DNA of 9,231 bases from Chloroflexota bacterium. GTDB taxonomy: Bacteria > Chloroflexota > Chloroflexia > JAMDCE01. The stretch is from NCBI GenBank assembly GCA_023489135.1, contig JAMDCE010000367.1, positions 1 to 9,231 of the forward strand, written 5' to 3'. Below, in pieces: positions 1 through 6,269 of this stretch; the first letter of the stretch is position 1; each line of letters opens with the position of its first letter. The translations under genes were made by a program, and so were the position numbers. The notes under the pieces are model-generated. The model saw only the letters and a program-made list of their open reading frames with translations. It did not search any database and was not told the origin of the DNA.

Positions 1-1
1 G

Positions 2-412
2 AAGTTAGGGTTTGGGAGTGAGCCGAGGATAATAGCGGTGGCGTTGGCGGCGTTTCCGATGGTGATGATAAACGCCTCGACGGGATTTCGGAGGACGGAC
101 TTAAACAAGATAGCGTTGGCGAAGTCTTATGGGGCGAATACGTTTCAGATCTTCATGAGGATAAGGTTTCCGTTGGCGTTGCCGATGGTGTTTGTGGGGT
201 TCATGGTGGGGGCGATATTTGGGGAGTTAACGGCGGTAGGGGCGGAGATGGTAGGAGGGAAGAACGGGTTAGGGAACAGGTTGGCCTACTTTTCTTCCTT
301 CATCAAGATGGACTACTTCTTCGCCTGCATAATCCTTCTGGCGATAATGGGCATATCTTTGTACGTGATCTTCTTCTTCCTCGGCAAGAAATACGCCAGT
401 TGGGAGGCCTAA
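2..412 (+). CDS. ABC transporter permease, nitrate/sulfonate/taurine type, C-terminal part
   Basis: The open frame enters from the left edge and ends at TAA, giving the last 136 residues of a protein whose family is usually about 250-270 residues. Visible are the permease EAA-type loop (ALAKSYGANTFQIF followed by IRFPLALP), the GAEMVGGKNGLG segment typical of the conserved E-x-x-x-x-x-GLG region in SsuC/TauC/NrtB permeases, and hydrophobic stretches around LPMVFVGFMVGAIFG and the C-terminal ACIILLAIMGISLYVIFFF. It would be the inner-membrane channel of an importer for a small organic or nitrogen compound. The GTG at 38 is internal, because homology continues upstream of it (KLGFGSEPRIIAVA). 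Codon use is odd: up to about base 286 nearly every synonymous third position is G, A or T (ata for Ile, tta/ttg for Leu), after which C-ending codons dominate as in the neighbouring genes. The family is clear; the substrate is not. Confidence 0.9.
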   Translation, partial: KLGFGSEPRIIAVALAAFPMVMINASTGFRRTDLNKIALAKSYGANTFQIFMRIRFPLALPMVFVGFMVGAIFGELTAVGAEMVGGKNGLGNRLAYFSSFIKMDYFFACIILLAIMGISLYVIFFFLGKKYASWEA

Positions 413-469
413 GACGCCGTGGAACTGGATGGCAGATGTCGGAGACTTGTAAGGGCGATATTCGTCGGT

Positions 470-570
470 GTAGGGGCAGGTCCGACGCACTCTGAGGATT
501 CAGCCAGGTAGATAGCACACGAGGGTCGTTGCTTGCAGGATTTGCTAATGGACGTGAGACCTACCCCTAC
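470..570. repeat. Inverted repeat, 13-bp arms with about 75-bp spacer
   Basis: The arms gtaggggcaggtc (470-482) and gacctacccctac (558-570) are reverse complements with one mismatch. A related GTAGGGGCG-type word occurs in the gap before the hydrolase (about 5226-5235). Palindromes with a taggggc core look like short intergenic elements, but no transposase is present. It could instead be a decayed miniature element. Confidence 0.5.
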
Positions 571-581
571 CGCGTCCTGAG

Positions 582-640
582 CCTCCCGCAGGTTACGAGG
601 CTTGTGGGAAACGTTGACCAGGTTGGAAACCTGCGGGAGG
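582..640. repeat. Palindromic element, family copy 1 (best-conserved)
   Basis: The perfect 13-bp arms cctcccgcaggtt (582-594) and aacctgcgggagg (628-640) enclose 33 bases. The right arm recurs exactly at 3815-3827 and 6113-6125. The spacer is also related to that of copy 3 (acgaggcttgtgggaaa here, accaggcgtgcgagaaa there), so this is a repeat family and not chance pairing. As RNA it would form a strong GC-rich hairpin without a U-tract. Confidence 0.8.
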
Positions 641-705
641 GTCGGATAAATCGGCGGAAGGTTGGAAGTCGCCCCGCGAATGCTGCGCCCCTGCGATAGG
701 CGCGT

Positions 706-720
706 TCGCCTGGCAGGCGA
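706..720. repeat. Short hairpin
   Basis: The arms tcgcct and aggcga form a 6-bp stem over the 3-nt loop ggc. There is no following T-run, so it is not a standard intrinsic terminator. It lies 33 bases upstream of the candidate promoter at 753. Confidence 0.4.
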
Positions 721-752
721 GCCGAAGTAGAGTTCTTTGCTCTCGAAATACG

Positions 753-781
753 TTGACATGCCTTTCCTCAAGTGGTATGTT
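753..781 (+). promoter_or_regulatory. Candidate sigma70 promoter in the leader of the lipoprotein gene
   Basis: A perfect -35 hexamer TTGACA (753-758) is followed after 17 bases by TATGTT (776-781), which matches the -10 consensus at 4 of 6 positions. It points toward the lipoprotein gene, whose start is about 600 bases downstream. No closer gene on this strand would use it. Confidence 0.4.
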
Positions 782-1094
782 GGTTCATAGTCAAGAGTAC
801 GTGCGTTACTGGAAGCACTGGACGCGATCGGTGAAGCACGAAATTAGCTGGGAAGTTCCTGCGAACGGAGTTTTACAGATTCCTCGAAAACAGCCCGTAA
901 TCCCAAAATATCGGGTGAGGCCGAGCTTCAATTCCTCGCGATAGCTTGGCTGTCCGCGGCACCTGCGTTGGAGTAACCACCATGCGGCAGGACCGGAAGA
1001 CCATTTTTCGGCTTAGCAGTTGCGCCAGTTCGAAATTGTCTCGAGGCCTTTCGATTGGTGAAAGGTCTGAGCCAGTCTCGCCTTTTTCCACCCG

Positions 1095-1124
1095 TTGACC
1101 AGTTACCGATTTCGTGCCTATCCT
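1095..1124 (+). promoter_or_regulatory. Weaker candidate promoter nearer the lipoprotein gene
   Basis: TTGACC (1095-1100) is separated by 18 bases from TATCCT (1119-1124). It fits the consensus less well in the -10 box and spacing than the site at 753, but would give a shorter leader of about 260 nt. Confidence 0.22.
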
Positions 1125-1255
1125 GAGAGGGTCCGGTTGGAGACACCATCGGTTTTCTGGTTCGTTAAGGCTGGCTGTTCTGTGTTCAGTCCCCGTAATC
1201 ACCTGATCGGGAAAGGAGTGATGCGCATGTCATAGTTCCCCGCGGAGCGGTTCGA

Positions 1256-1272
1256 CTCGGAGTTGCTCCGAG
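1256..1272 (+). repeat. 7-bp perfect hairpin in the lipoprotein leader
   Basis: The arms ctcggag (1256-1262) and ctccgag (1266-1272) enclose a 3-nt loop. The hairpin is about 120 bases before the start codon and could be a leader structure. No T-run follows it. Confidence 0.4.
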
Positions 1273-1393
1273 CGCACCGAGACGTCTCGCGATTAAGCCG
1301 ATAGCATTGCGCCGGCTGAGAAACCGAGACGGTGGGACGAACGAACTGCCTGTAGCACGAAATAGCTTAATTAGGATAGGAGGGCCCATCTAA

Positions 1394-2683
1394 ATGGAAA
1401 AGATCAATTCGCTAATCGACCAACTGGTGGAGAAGAAGATCGATCGCCGGCAGTTTCTTGTTCGAGCTGCGGCCATAGGTTTGTCGGCCTCCGCTATCTC
1501 GACTATCCTGGCTGCCTGTGGCACTGAGTCGGCGACTCCGACTTCGGCACCGGCCGCCGCCGCGACCACCGCGCCAGCCGCCGCAACTTCGGCCCCGGCG
1601 GCCGTGGTCACCGCTACGCCTGGCGGCGGAGCTGGAGGCATGGACCTGGTGCGCTGGGTTTCCCCCCGAGGTAATCTGGAAGTTCCCGATGATTATATGT
1701 TCTACGTAGCTCAGAAGATGGGCTATTGGGACAAGAACCTCGACGTCAAGCTAGAGCCAGGACCGATGGAAGCTACGGCAACGACCAAGCTGGTGGACCA
1801 GGGGCAATCGGATATCGGCTACCCATCCCCCGGTGTCTTCACTTTGGCCCTGGAGGCTGGATTGCCGCTGATATCGGCCTTCCATATGGGCGCCTACAAC
1901 GTGTTTGACTACGCAGTCAAGGAAGATAGCCCCATCACCGATATGAAGGGCCTTGCCGGTAAGACTATCTCGCTCGGCGACGCGGGCTGGCAGGCTATTT
2001 CGGATCCGATTCTGGTGGAAGTCGGCGTGGATCCCAAGACCGTCAAGTATGTGGCCGCGGGTCCCCAGTGGGCGCAAAGCGTGGAGGCTGGACAGGCCGA
2101 TGCAGCCCTGAGCTGGGAAGGCTACCGCGGCATGTGGATCGCCCAGGGCTTGAAGCTGAAATACTTCCTGGGTTACAAGTTCTCCAAAGGATTTGCTAAC
2201 TCCTGGGTAATTCGCAAGAAGGACCTGGACGATCCGAAGAAGGTAGATATCTACACCCGCTTCTTCAAAGGCGCGGCGATGGGCCTGGAGTTTGGGTACT
2301 GGAACATGACCGCGGCCACCATGATCACCTGGGAGAAGTTCCCAGCGCTGCAGAAAAACATGAACCCAGAGATCGGCACCGAGTCCTGCCGGGAATTGGC
2401 CAATATCTTCCGTGGAGACTGGGCCAAGCGCCAAGGATGGGGCTGGCATGACCTGGCCGCCTGGGCCGATTACTTCAAGATCGTCAAGGGTCTCGGTCAG
2501 CTTACCAAGGACGTAAAACCAGAGGACGTTATCACCAACGACTTCGTGAAACCGTCCAACGATTTCGACCATGACAAAGTGAAGGCCGATGCCCAAGGCT
2601 ACAAGCTGACCGGAGACTGGGCCAAAGTGCCGGCGACCATCAAGGACTTCGACGGTATCGCTCCTGAGCAGCCGAAGTCGTAA
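1394..2683 (+). CDS. ABC transporter substrate-binding lipoprotein, SsuA/TauA/NMT1-like
   Basis: This is a 429-residue periplasmic-binding-type protein, expected to be anchored to the outer face of the cytoplasmic membrane and to deliver a small solute to an SsuC-like permease. The N-terminus has a Tat-like twin-arginine motif (DRRQFL, residues 17-22), a hydrophobic stretch, and a lipobox LAAC with the lipidated Cys at 42. A low-complexity Ala/Thr/Pro/Gly linker runs to about residue 82. The mature domain shows family features: FYVAQKMGYW near the start, TTKLVDQGQSDIGY (ligand-pocket region), and SVEAGQADAALSWEG. The start is supported by AGGAGGG at 1378-1384 with a 9-base spacer. No ATPase or permease gene follows; the nearest permease ends about 980 bases upstream, so pairing with it is an inference. 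The substrate may be a sulfonate, nitrogenous base or thiamine precursor, and I cannot choose between them. Confidence 0.9.
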   Translation: MEKINSLIDQLVEKKIDRRQFLVRAAAIGLSASAISTILAACGTESATPTSAPAAAATTAPAAATSAPAAVVTATPGGGAGGMDLVRWVSPRGNLEVPDDYMFYVAQKMGYWDKNLDVKLEPGPMEATATTKLVDQGQSDIGYPSPGVFTLALEAGLPLISAFHMGAYNVFDYAVKEDSPITDMKGLAGKTISLGDAGWQAISDPILVEVGVDPKTVKYVAAGPQWAQSVEAGQADAALSWEGYRGMWIAQGLKLKYFLGYKFSKGFANSWVIRKKDLDDPKKVDIYTRFFKGAAMGLEFGYWNMTAATMITWEKFPALQKNMNPEIGTESCRELANIFRGDWAKRQGWGWHDLAAWADYFKIVKGLGQLTKDVKPEDVITNDFVKPSNDFDHDKVKADAQGYKLTGDWAKVPATIKDFDGIAPEQPKS

Positions 2684-2701
2684 GTCAGTCTGAGCAAAGG
2701 T

Positions 2702-2784
2702 GCGGGCGAAGGGCTGGAAAGATCGAGTGAATTCGGCATTGAGTGACACCAGGCGAATGTGCTCGATATCCAGCCTGCGCCCGC
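2702..2784 (+). repeat. Long imperfect hairpin just after the lipoprotein gene
   Basis: Three nested paired blocks stack: gcgggcg (2702-2708) with cgcccgc (2778-2784), ggctgg (2712-2717) with ccagcc (2770-2775), and atcgag (2722-2727) with ctcgat (2762-2767). It begins 19 bases after the TAA. It could protect the 3' end of the lipoprotein transcript or slow read-through into the creatininase-family gene. Confidence 0.5.
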
Positions 2785-2800
2785 CCTTAAATTGAAGGGC
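2783..2800 (+). terminator. Possible terminator-like hairpin, no U-tract
   Basis: gccctt (2783-2788) pairs perfectly with aagggc (2795-2800) over a 6-nt loop. It abuts the longer hairpin at 2702-2784 and shares two bases with it, so the two compete slightly. No T-run follows, so intrinsic termination is doubtful. Confidence 0.3.
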
Positions 2801-2917
2801 TCCGGCCTATCGCCAGAGAGAGGGCCAGACGCGACTTTCTCTGAGTGGTGGCCAGAGCAAAGGCCGACGGTTGCGGTGAATCGCTGGCCTTCTGAGTTAT
2901 GTTGCGGGAGGTAAGAA

Positions 2918-3721
2918 ATGAAGAAGCAATCGAATTTCATGCCGGAAATGACGCGGAGGGAAATTGAGACCTTCCTCAAGACTGGTGACAAAGTTATCCT
3001 GCCAGTCGGTTCCACGGAGCAGCATGGCCCCCATCTGCCAATCTCAACCGACGTCCTTATCCCTGTCGAAATTGCCAAACGAGCCGGAAAAGAAATCAAC
3101 GCCTTGGTGGCCCCGCCCATCGTCTTCGGGCTTTCTATCGATCACAAGCCGGCCGGTGGCGTCATCTATCTGAAGCTGAATACCCTCTGCACTCTCATCG
3201 GCGAAGTGACTCTGGCCCTGGCCGCCCAGGGTTTTCGCGAAATCATCGTGCTCAACGGTCACTATTCTAACGCTTGGGCCGTCCATCACGCCCTGAATGA
3301 CATTCACGACCAGTTGCCCGCGGGAACCAAAGCCTTCGGCTTCGACTATTGGGCCGGAATGCCGCCGGATGAGGGGGCAGGCTACATAAGCCCAGCAGCC
3401 GGCATTCACGCCAACATCGGTGAGACTTCTGCCGTTTTGGCTATTGCTCCCGACCTGGTGGATATGGAAAAAGCGCCAAACGAGTTTCCCGAGTTTCCGA
3501 AACTTCGGACCGGTGTCTTCACCATTCTCAACTCGTATTTTCTGAGCTATCCCGGTTCCTTCGCGGCCGCTCTCGAAACAGGCGCCTGGGGTGACGCTAC
3601 GCAGTCAACGGAGGAGAAGGGCGAGACGTTCCTGAAGCAACTCACCCGGGCCACCGTCAATATGATTCGAGACATTGAGGATACGTACGTCTATTTCGCG
3701 CAGAAGAAAGCCTCGTCTTGA
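2918..3721 (+). CDS. Creatininase family amidohydrolase
   Basis: This 267-residue protein has the usual length of the creatininase/creatinine amidohydrolase superfamily, metal-dependent enzymes that cleave cyclic or linear amide bonds. The hallmark GSTEQHGPHLPISTD spans residues 31-45, giving likely metal ligands Glu34, His36 and Asp45, the numbering I recall for Pseudomonas creatininase. VLNGHYSNA places His115 as the next ligand, and GIHANIGETS supplies Glu169. The usual small-residue/His segment is GLSIDHKPAGG (71-81). The position two after the NGH histidine is Ser, where true creatininase has a Glu ligand, so the substrate is probably not creatinine. Related proteins act in mycofactocin maturation (MftE) and formamide hydrolysis (ArfB). 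The start is supported by GGGAGG at 2906-2911, 6 bases upstream. It lies 234 bases after the lipoprotein gene on the same strand. Confidence 0.88.
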   Translation: MKKQSNFMPEMTRREIETFLKTGDKVILPVGSTEQHGPHLPISTDVLIPVEIAKRAGKEINALVAPPIVFGLSIDHKPAGGVIYLKLNTLCTLIGEVTLALAAQGFREIIVLNGHYSNAWAVHHALNDIHDQLPAGTKAFGFDYWAGMPPDEGAGYISPAAGIHANIGETSAVLAIAPDLVDMEKAPNEFPEFPKLRTGVFTILNSYFLSYPGSFAAALETGAWGDATQSTEEKGETFLKQLTRATVNMIRDIEDTYVYFAQKKASS

Positions 3722-3769
3722 CCGACCGGAACTTCTGCCCTGGTCTCCGGTGGGCTACTCTATCTCAGA

Positions 3770-3827
3770 CCTCCCGCGGGTATTGTACTTGGCCGTCATC
3801 TCATACTATTTCGCAACCTGCGGGAGG
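3770..3827. repeat. Palindromic element, copy 2 (unit 1 of 71-bp array)
   Basis: Left arm cctcccgcgggta (3770-3782) faces right arm aacctgcgggagg (3815-3827). The right arm is identical to those at 628-640 and 6113-6125; the left arm differs from a perfect partner at two positions. The spacer sequence is not clearly related to those of copies 1 and 3. It starts 48 bases after the creatininase-family stop codon. Confidence 0.75.
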
Positions 3828-3840
3828 GCCGGGTCCGAAA

Positions 3841-3898
3841 CTTCCCGCGGGTTACCAGGCGTGCGAGAAAATTGAGCGTGTAGAAAATCCGCGGGAGA
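3841..3898. repeat. Palindromic element, copy 3 (unit 2 of 71-bp array)
   Basis: Left arm cttcccgcgggtt (3841-3853) faces aatccgcgggaga (3886-3898). It starts exactly 71 bases after unit 1, and its right arm starts at the same offset (+45). Its spacer aligns well with that of copy 1 at 582-640. A 13-base linker (3828-3840) separates it from unit 1. Confidence 0.72.
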
Positions 3899-3911
3899 CC
3901 GTGGCCAGAGT

Positions 3912-3967
3912 CTTCCGCCGGTTACTCCTGCTGAGACTTCTCGCCGTCGATGAACCCTGAGAGAGGG
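3912..3967. repeat. Degenerate palindromic element, copy 4 (unit 3 of 71-bp array)
   Basis: cttccgccggttac (3912-3925) resembles the left arm of unit 2 and starts exactly 71 bases after it. The expected right arm is decayed, seen only as aaccctgagagaggg (3953-3967). The conserved spacing is the main support. Confidence 0.45.
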
Positions 3968-3997
3968 TAAGGACGCGGAGGGGCGAACAGCTTGATT

Positions 3998-4003
3998 GGG
4001 AGG
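3998..4003 (+). promoter_or_regulatory. Ribosome binding site that sets a TTG start
   Basis: GGGAGG lies 5 bases before the TTG at 4009. The reading frame has no ATG near the N-terminus of the family match, so this site supports the non-ATG start. Confidence 0.65.
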
Positions 4004-4008
4004 TAACA

Positions 4009-5169
4009 TTGGTCGAGTTCGACTGCCGGGCTCTTCTTTCTTTTCTTGTTCAACTGGTGAACATCAACACCTCCAACCCACCGGGTAATGAAGCTCCCGC
4101 CGCCAGGCTTTGTGCGGAGAAGATGACTGAACTTGGCTTAGAGGCCCAGGTGATCGATCTAGGGAACCACCGGGCCAATGCCGTCGGGATTCTGCGCGGC
4201 ACGGGAGAGCGCCCGGCGCTGCTTTTCTCCGGTCATTTGGATACCGTTTCCAGTGGGGACGTGTCCTGGGAGCGCCCGCCTTTCGAATGCCAGGACGACG
4301 GTGAGCGTGTGTACGGGCGGGGAACAGCCGATATGAAGGGTGGAGTCGCGGCCCTTATCTTCGCCGCCGGACGGATAGCGCAGAGGACTGATAAACCAAA
4401 AGGGGACCTGATTCTGGCCTTCACCGCCGGAGAGGAATCCGACAGCCTGGGCGCGGTGAGCTACGTCGAAGGGGGCGGCTTGAGCGGGGTGGACGGTATC
4501 GTCATCGGCGAACCCAGCAGTTCCCAGGTTATCATTGCCCACAAGGGCGCCCTCTGGCTCGAGATCACCACTTTCGGGAAGACAGCTCACGGTTCCATGC
4601 CCGATCAGGGCGTCAATGCCCTGGACCGCATGAGGCCGGTGCTGGATATCCTGAGCGAGTATCAGTTTGTTTACCAACCGCATTCTCTGCTGACGGGGCC
4701 TTCCCTCAGCGTTAATACTATTCAAGGGGGGTTCAAGACCAACGTCGTGCCAGATCGTTGCACGGTTACGGTGGATATGCGCACCGTTCCAGGGCAGGAT
4801 CACAAGACGATATTGGAAGAGATCAACGCCGAGGTGAGGAGGATCGGGAACTTGATTCCCCAGTTTGAAGTGGAGATCAAGATTCTGAACGATCGCCCGC
4901 CCATCGAAACAGCGCCTGATGCGCCCCTGGTGCGGGCTGGTCTTGAGGTCGCCCAGACTCTCGGCAACCGGTTGCAGCAAGCCATCGTCCGAGGTGCCAA
5001 CTACTACACCGATGGCTCAGTCTTTGCGGGCAAGGCGCCCATACCTATCATCATCTACGGTCCTGGCGAGGTGACCATCGCTCACCAGCCCAACGAGTTC
5101 ATCACGATTGAGAGTTTGAACGAAGCCGTGACATTCTATTATCAGGTCGCAGAACGTTTGCTGTGCTAG
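4009..5169 (+). CDS. M20 family metallopeptidase (ArgE/DapE/ACY1/CPG2 group)
   Basis: This is a 386-residue cytoplasmic dizinc hydrolase that would remove an acyl, carbamoyl or amino-acid group from a small amide. All catalytic motifs are present: SGHLDTV (residues 74-80; ligand His76, Asp78), GRGTADMKGG (103-112; bridging Asp108), GEE (141-143; general base Glu142, ligand Glu143), GEP (167-169; Glu168), and AHQPNEF with the C-terminal ligand His359. The dimerisation domain starts near residue 178 with KGALWLEITTFGKTAHGSMP. Length is normal for ArgE/DapE homologues. Translation starts at TTG behind GGGAGG. The upstream gap is filled by the 71-bp palindromic array. The specific substrate cannot be assigned; the creatininase-family neighbour suggests an amide or carbamoyl compound. 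Confidence 0.9.
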   Translation: MVEFDCRALLSFLVQLVNINTSNPPGNEAPAARLCAEKMTELGLEAQVIDLGNHRANAVGILRGTGERPALLFSGHLDTVSSGDVSWERPPFECQDDGERVYGRGTADMKGGVAALIFAAGRIAQRTDKPKGDLILAFTAGEESDSLGAVSYVEGGGLSGVDGIVIGEPSSSQVIIAHKGALWLEITTFGKTAHGSMPDQGVNALDRMRPVLDILSEYQFVYQPHSLLTGPSLSVNTIQGGFKTNVVPDRCTVTVDMRTVPGQDHKTILEEINAEVRRIGNLIPQFEVEIKILNDRPPIETAPDAPLVRAGLEVAQTLGNRLQQAIVRGANYYTDGSVFAGKAPIPIIIYGPGEVTIAHQPNEFITIESLNEAVTFYYQVAERLLC

Positions 5170-5173
5170 GTTT

Positions 5174-5253
5174 GCCGGTGAAAGCGTTTGCAGTTTGATC
5201 GGGCGGACGGATCTCGTCGGCGGAGGTAGGGGCGAGGCGACTCGCTCACCGGC
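5174..5253. repeat. Inverted repeat spanning the peptidase-hydrolase gap
   Basis: gccggtga (5174-5181) and tcaccggc (5246-5253) are perfect reverse complements. Pairing continues inward with gcg (5184-5186) and cgc (5243-5245) after a 2-nt bulge. It starts four bases after the peptidase stop. Its role is unknown; it may act on mRNA stability between the two genes. Confidence 0.45.
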
Positions 5254-5283
5254 CACGAAGGACTAAGATGAAGAGGTAGTGCC

Positions 5284-6090
5284 ATGCCCTTTGCAAGAGT
5301 TAGGGATATCGAGGTTTACTATGAATTCCACGGAGACGGGACGCCCTTAGTTATGATCAACGGACTCTCCGCCGATCACAGCACCTGGGGTTGCCAGATC
5401 CCGGCTTATTCCCAGAAGTTCCGCTGCCTCATCTTTGACAACCGCGGCGTTGGCCAGACATCCAAGCCGGTTGGCCCCTACACTTGTCGCCAGTTCGCCG
5501 ATGATACCGCCGCCTTGATGAGCACGCTGGGCCTGACCAGAGACCACCTTGTCGGCGCGTCCATGGGAGGAGCCATAGCCCAGGAATTTGCCATCAAATA
5601 TCCTGAGAAGGTCATCAGCCTGTCCAGCTACTGCTCATGGGCCAAATCGGATAACTACCTCGCTAACCTTTTTGCCACCTGGAAGACGCTGGCGCGTCGA
5701 GTCTCGAGTCCGATTGAGCTGGTGCGTGAGATCTACCTTTAGACGTTCACGCCCGCTTTCTATAACGACCGGCCGGAGGAACTCAAAGAATGGGAGAGAG
5801 GCGCGGAGCAGAACCCCTATCCCCAACCGGCCGAGGCTTTTGGCTACCAGGCCGATGCCTGCATTAATCACAGTTGCGAAGATAGGATTGGAAGGATCGC
5901 GGCGCCTACCCAGGTGGTGGTGGGCGACCAGGATATCTTTACGCCGTTGAGGTACTCTCAGGTGCTCGGGGACAAGATCAAGGACGCCTCGCTGCTTCTT
6001 CTTCCTGGCGTAGGCCACCACATGTTCTACGAGAAAACGGAGGAGTTTAACCAAAAGACCATGAAGTTCATCCAGACCCACGATGGGTGA
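5284..6090 (+). pseudogene. Alpha/beta hydrolase interrupted by an in-frame amber codon
   Basis: The frame starts at ATG 5284 (GAGG 7 bases upstream), meets TAG at 5740-5742 (codon 153), and continues open in the same frame to TGA at 6088-6090. The whole is 268 codons, the normal length of 3-oxoadipate-enol-lactonase-like hydrolases. Before the stop are the oxyanion-hole segment NGLSADHSTW, DNRGVGQTSKP, and the nucleophile elbow GASMGG (Ser93). After it are the expected acid in VGDQDIFTP (Asp217) and the catalytic His in GVGHHMF (His245). The triad is therefore complete but split by the stop, and the 152-residue product would lack Asp and His. The TAG sits before TFTPAFYNDRPEEL, where Trp or another residue would fit, and TGG to TAG is one change. 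The second part has no usable in-frame start with a ribosome site. A sequencing error or recent nonsense mutation is most likely. Confidence 0.85.
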
Positions 6091-6112
6091 AACAAGTCGA
6101 GGCGCTCGCGGT

Positions 6113-6125
6113 AACCTGCGGGAGG
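6113..6125. repeat. Solitary half-site of the palindromic family
   Basis: aacctgcgggagg is an exact copy of the right arm at 628-640 and 3815-3827. No matching left arm is visible 45 bases upstream, so this is a half element. It lies 22 bases after the hydrolase TGA. Confidence 0.6.
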
Positions 6126-6175
6126 TTCAGGGAGACCACGCCAGGTTGCATCGGGCGTTTCGCCCCTGCTTGACC

Positions 6176-6238
6176 CCCAACCCACAATCCATTATCGGCT
6201 TCGCCTTAACGGTTACCCTTGCTGCCGGTGGGTTTGGG
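6176..6238 (+). repeat. Imperfect hairpin in the isomerase leader
   Basis: cccaacccac (6176-6185) pairs with gtgggtttggg (6228-6238) with a single bulged base, over a loop of about 42 nt. A smaller stem gggcg/cgccc (6153-6165) lies just upstream. The structure ends 14 bases before the ribosome binding site, so it may influence expression of the isomerase gene. I recognise no known riboswitch class. Confidence 0.35.
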
Positions 6239-6252
6239 ATTCTGAGAGTTCG

Positions 6253-6260
6253 AAGGAGGT
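6253..6260 (+). promoter_or_regulatory. Strong ribosome binding site that sets a GTG start
   Basis: AAGGAGGT is 9 bases before the GTG at 6270. An ATG at 6262 is only one base from it and reads MNP then stop (TGA at 6271-6273), so GTG is the real start. Confidence 0.7.
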
Positions 6261-6269
6261 AATGAACCC

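Larger units (their letters stand above)
413..1393. other. Long non-coding interval with inverted repeats and candidate promoters
   Basis: About 980 bases separate the permease from the lipoprotein gene. Open frames here (for example minus 409-771 and plus 753-944) have low-complexity, homology-free translations and run across palindromes, so I do not call them genes. The stretch holds inverted repeats at 470-570 and 582-640, a short hairpin at 706-720, a sigma70-like promoter at 753-781, a weaker one at 1095-1124, and a 7-bp hairpin at 1256-1272. If transcription starts near 790, the lipoprotein mRNA would carry a leader of about 600 nt. That could house a regulatory RNA, but I recognise no known riboswitch class. 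A decayed gene is also possible. Confidence 0.6.

Noticed and set aside
409..771. Minus-strand open frame of 120 codons
   Set aside because: It runs through both inverted repeats, has no recognisable motif, and overlaps the permease stop; likely non-coding.
753..944. Plus-strand open frame of 63 codons
   Set aside because: Its start lies inside the candidate promoter TTGACA, there is no ribosome site, and the translation looks random.
1121..1230. TPP riboswitch, from a CTGAGA word (1123-1128) and CCCCGTAATCACCTGATC (1191-1206) before a binding-protein gene
   Set aside because: The two words are about 65-75 bases apart instead of the usual 15-20, and the conserved segment that should follow CCTGATC (ending in GCG-AGGGA) is absent.
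1751..2749. Long minus-strand frame of 332 codons opposite the lipoprotein gene
   Set aside because: It is the antisense shadow of a clear lipoprotein coding region and shows no domain motif.
3770..3967. CRISPR array
   Set aside because: The units are internally palindromic, linkers are 13 bases, there are only three decaying units, and no cas gene is present.
4159..4980. Minus-strand frame of 273 codons opposite the peptidase
   Set aside because: The plus strand carries all M20 catalytic motifs; the antisense frame has none.
5588..5950. Overlapping frame as a separate gene after the amber codon
   Set aside because: It is out of frame with the hydrolase, while the hydrolase frame itself continues with its conserved Asp and His motifs.
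5743..6090. Independent small protein from the second half of the hydrolase
   Set aside because: The only in-frame ATGs are near the 3' end and there is no ribosome site after the amber codon.
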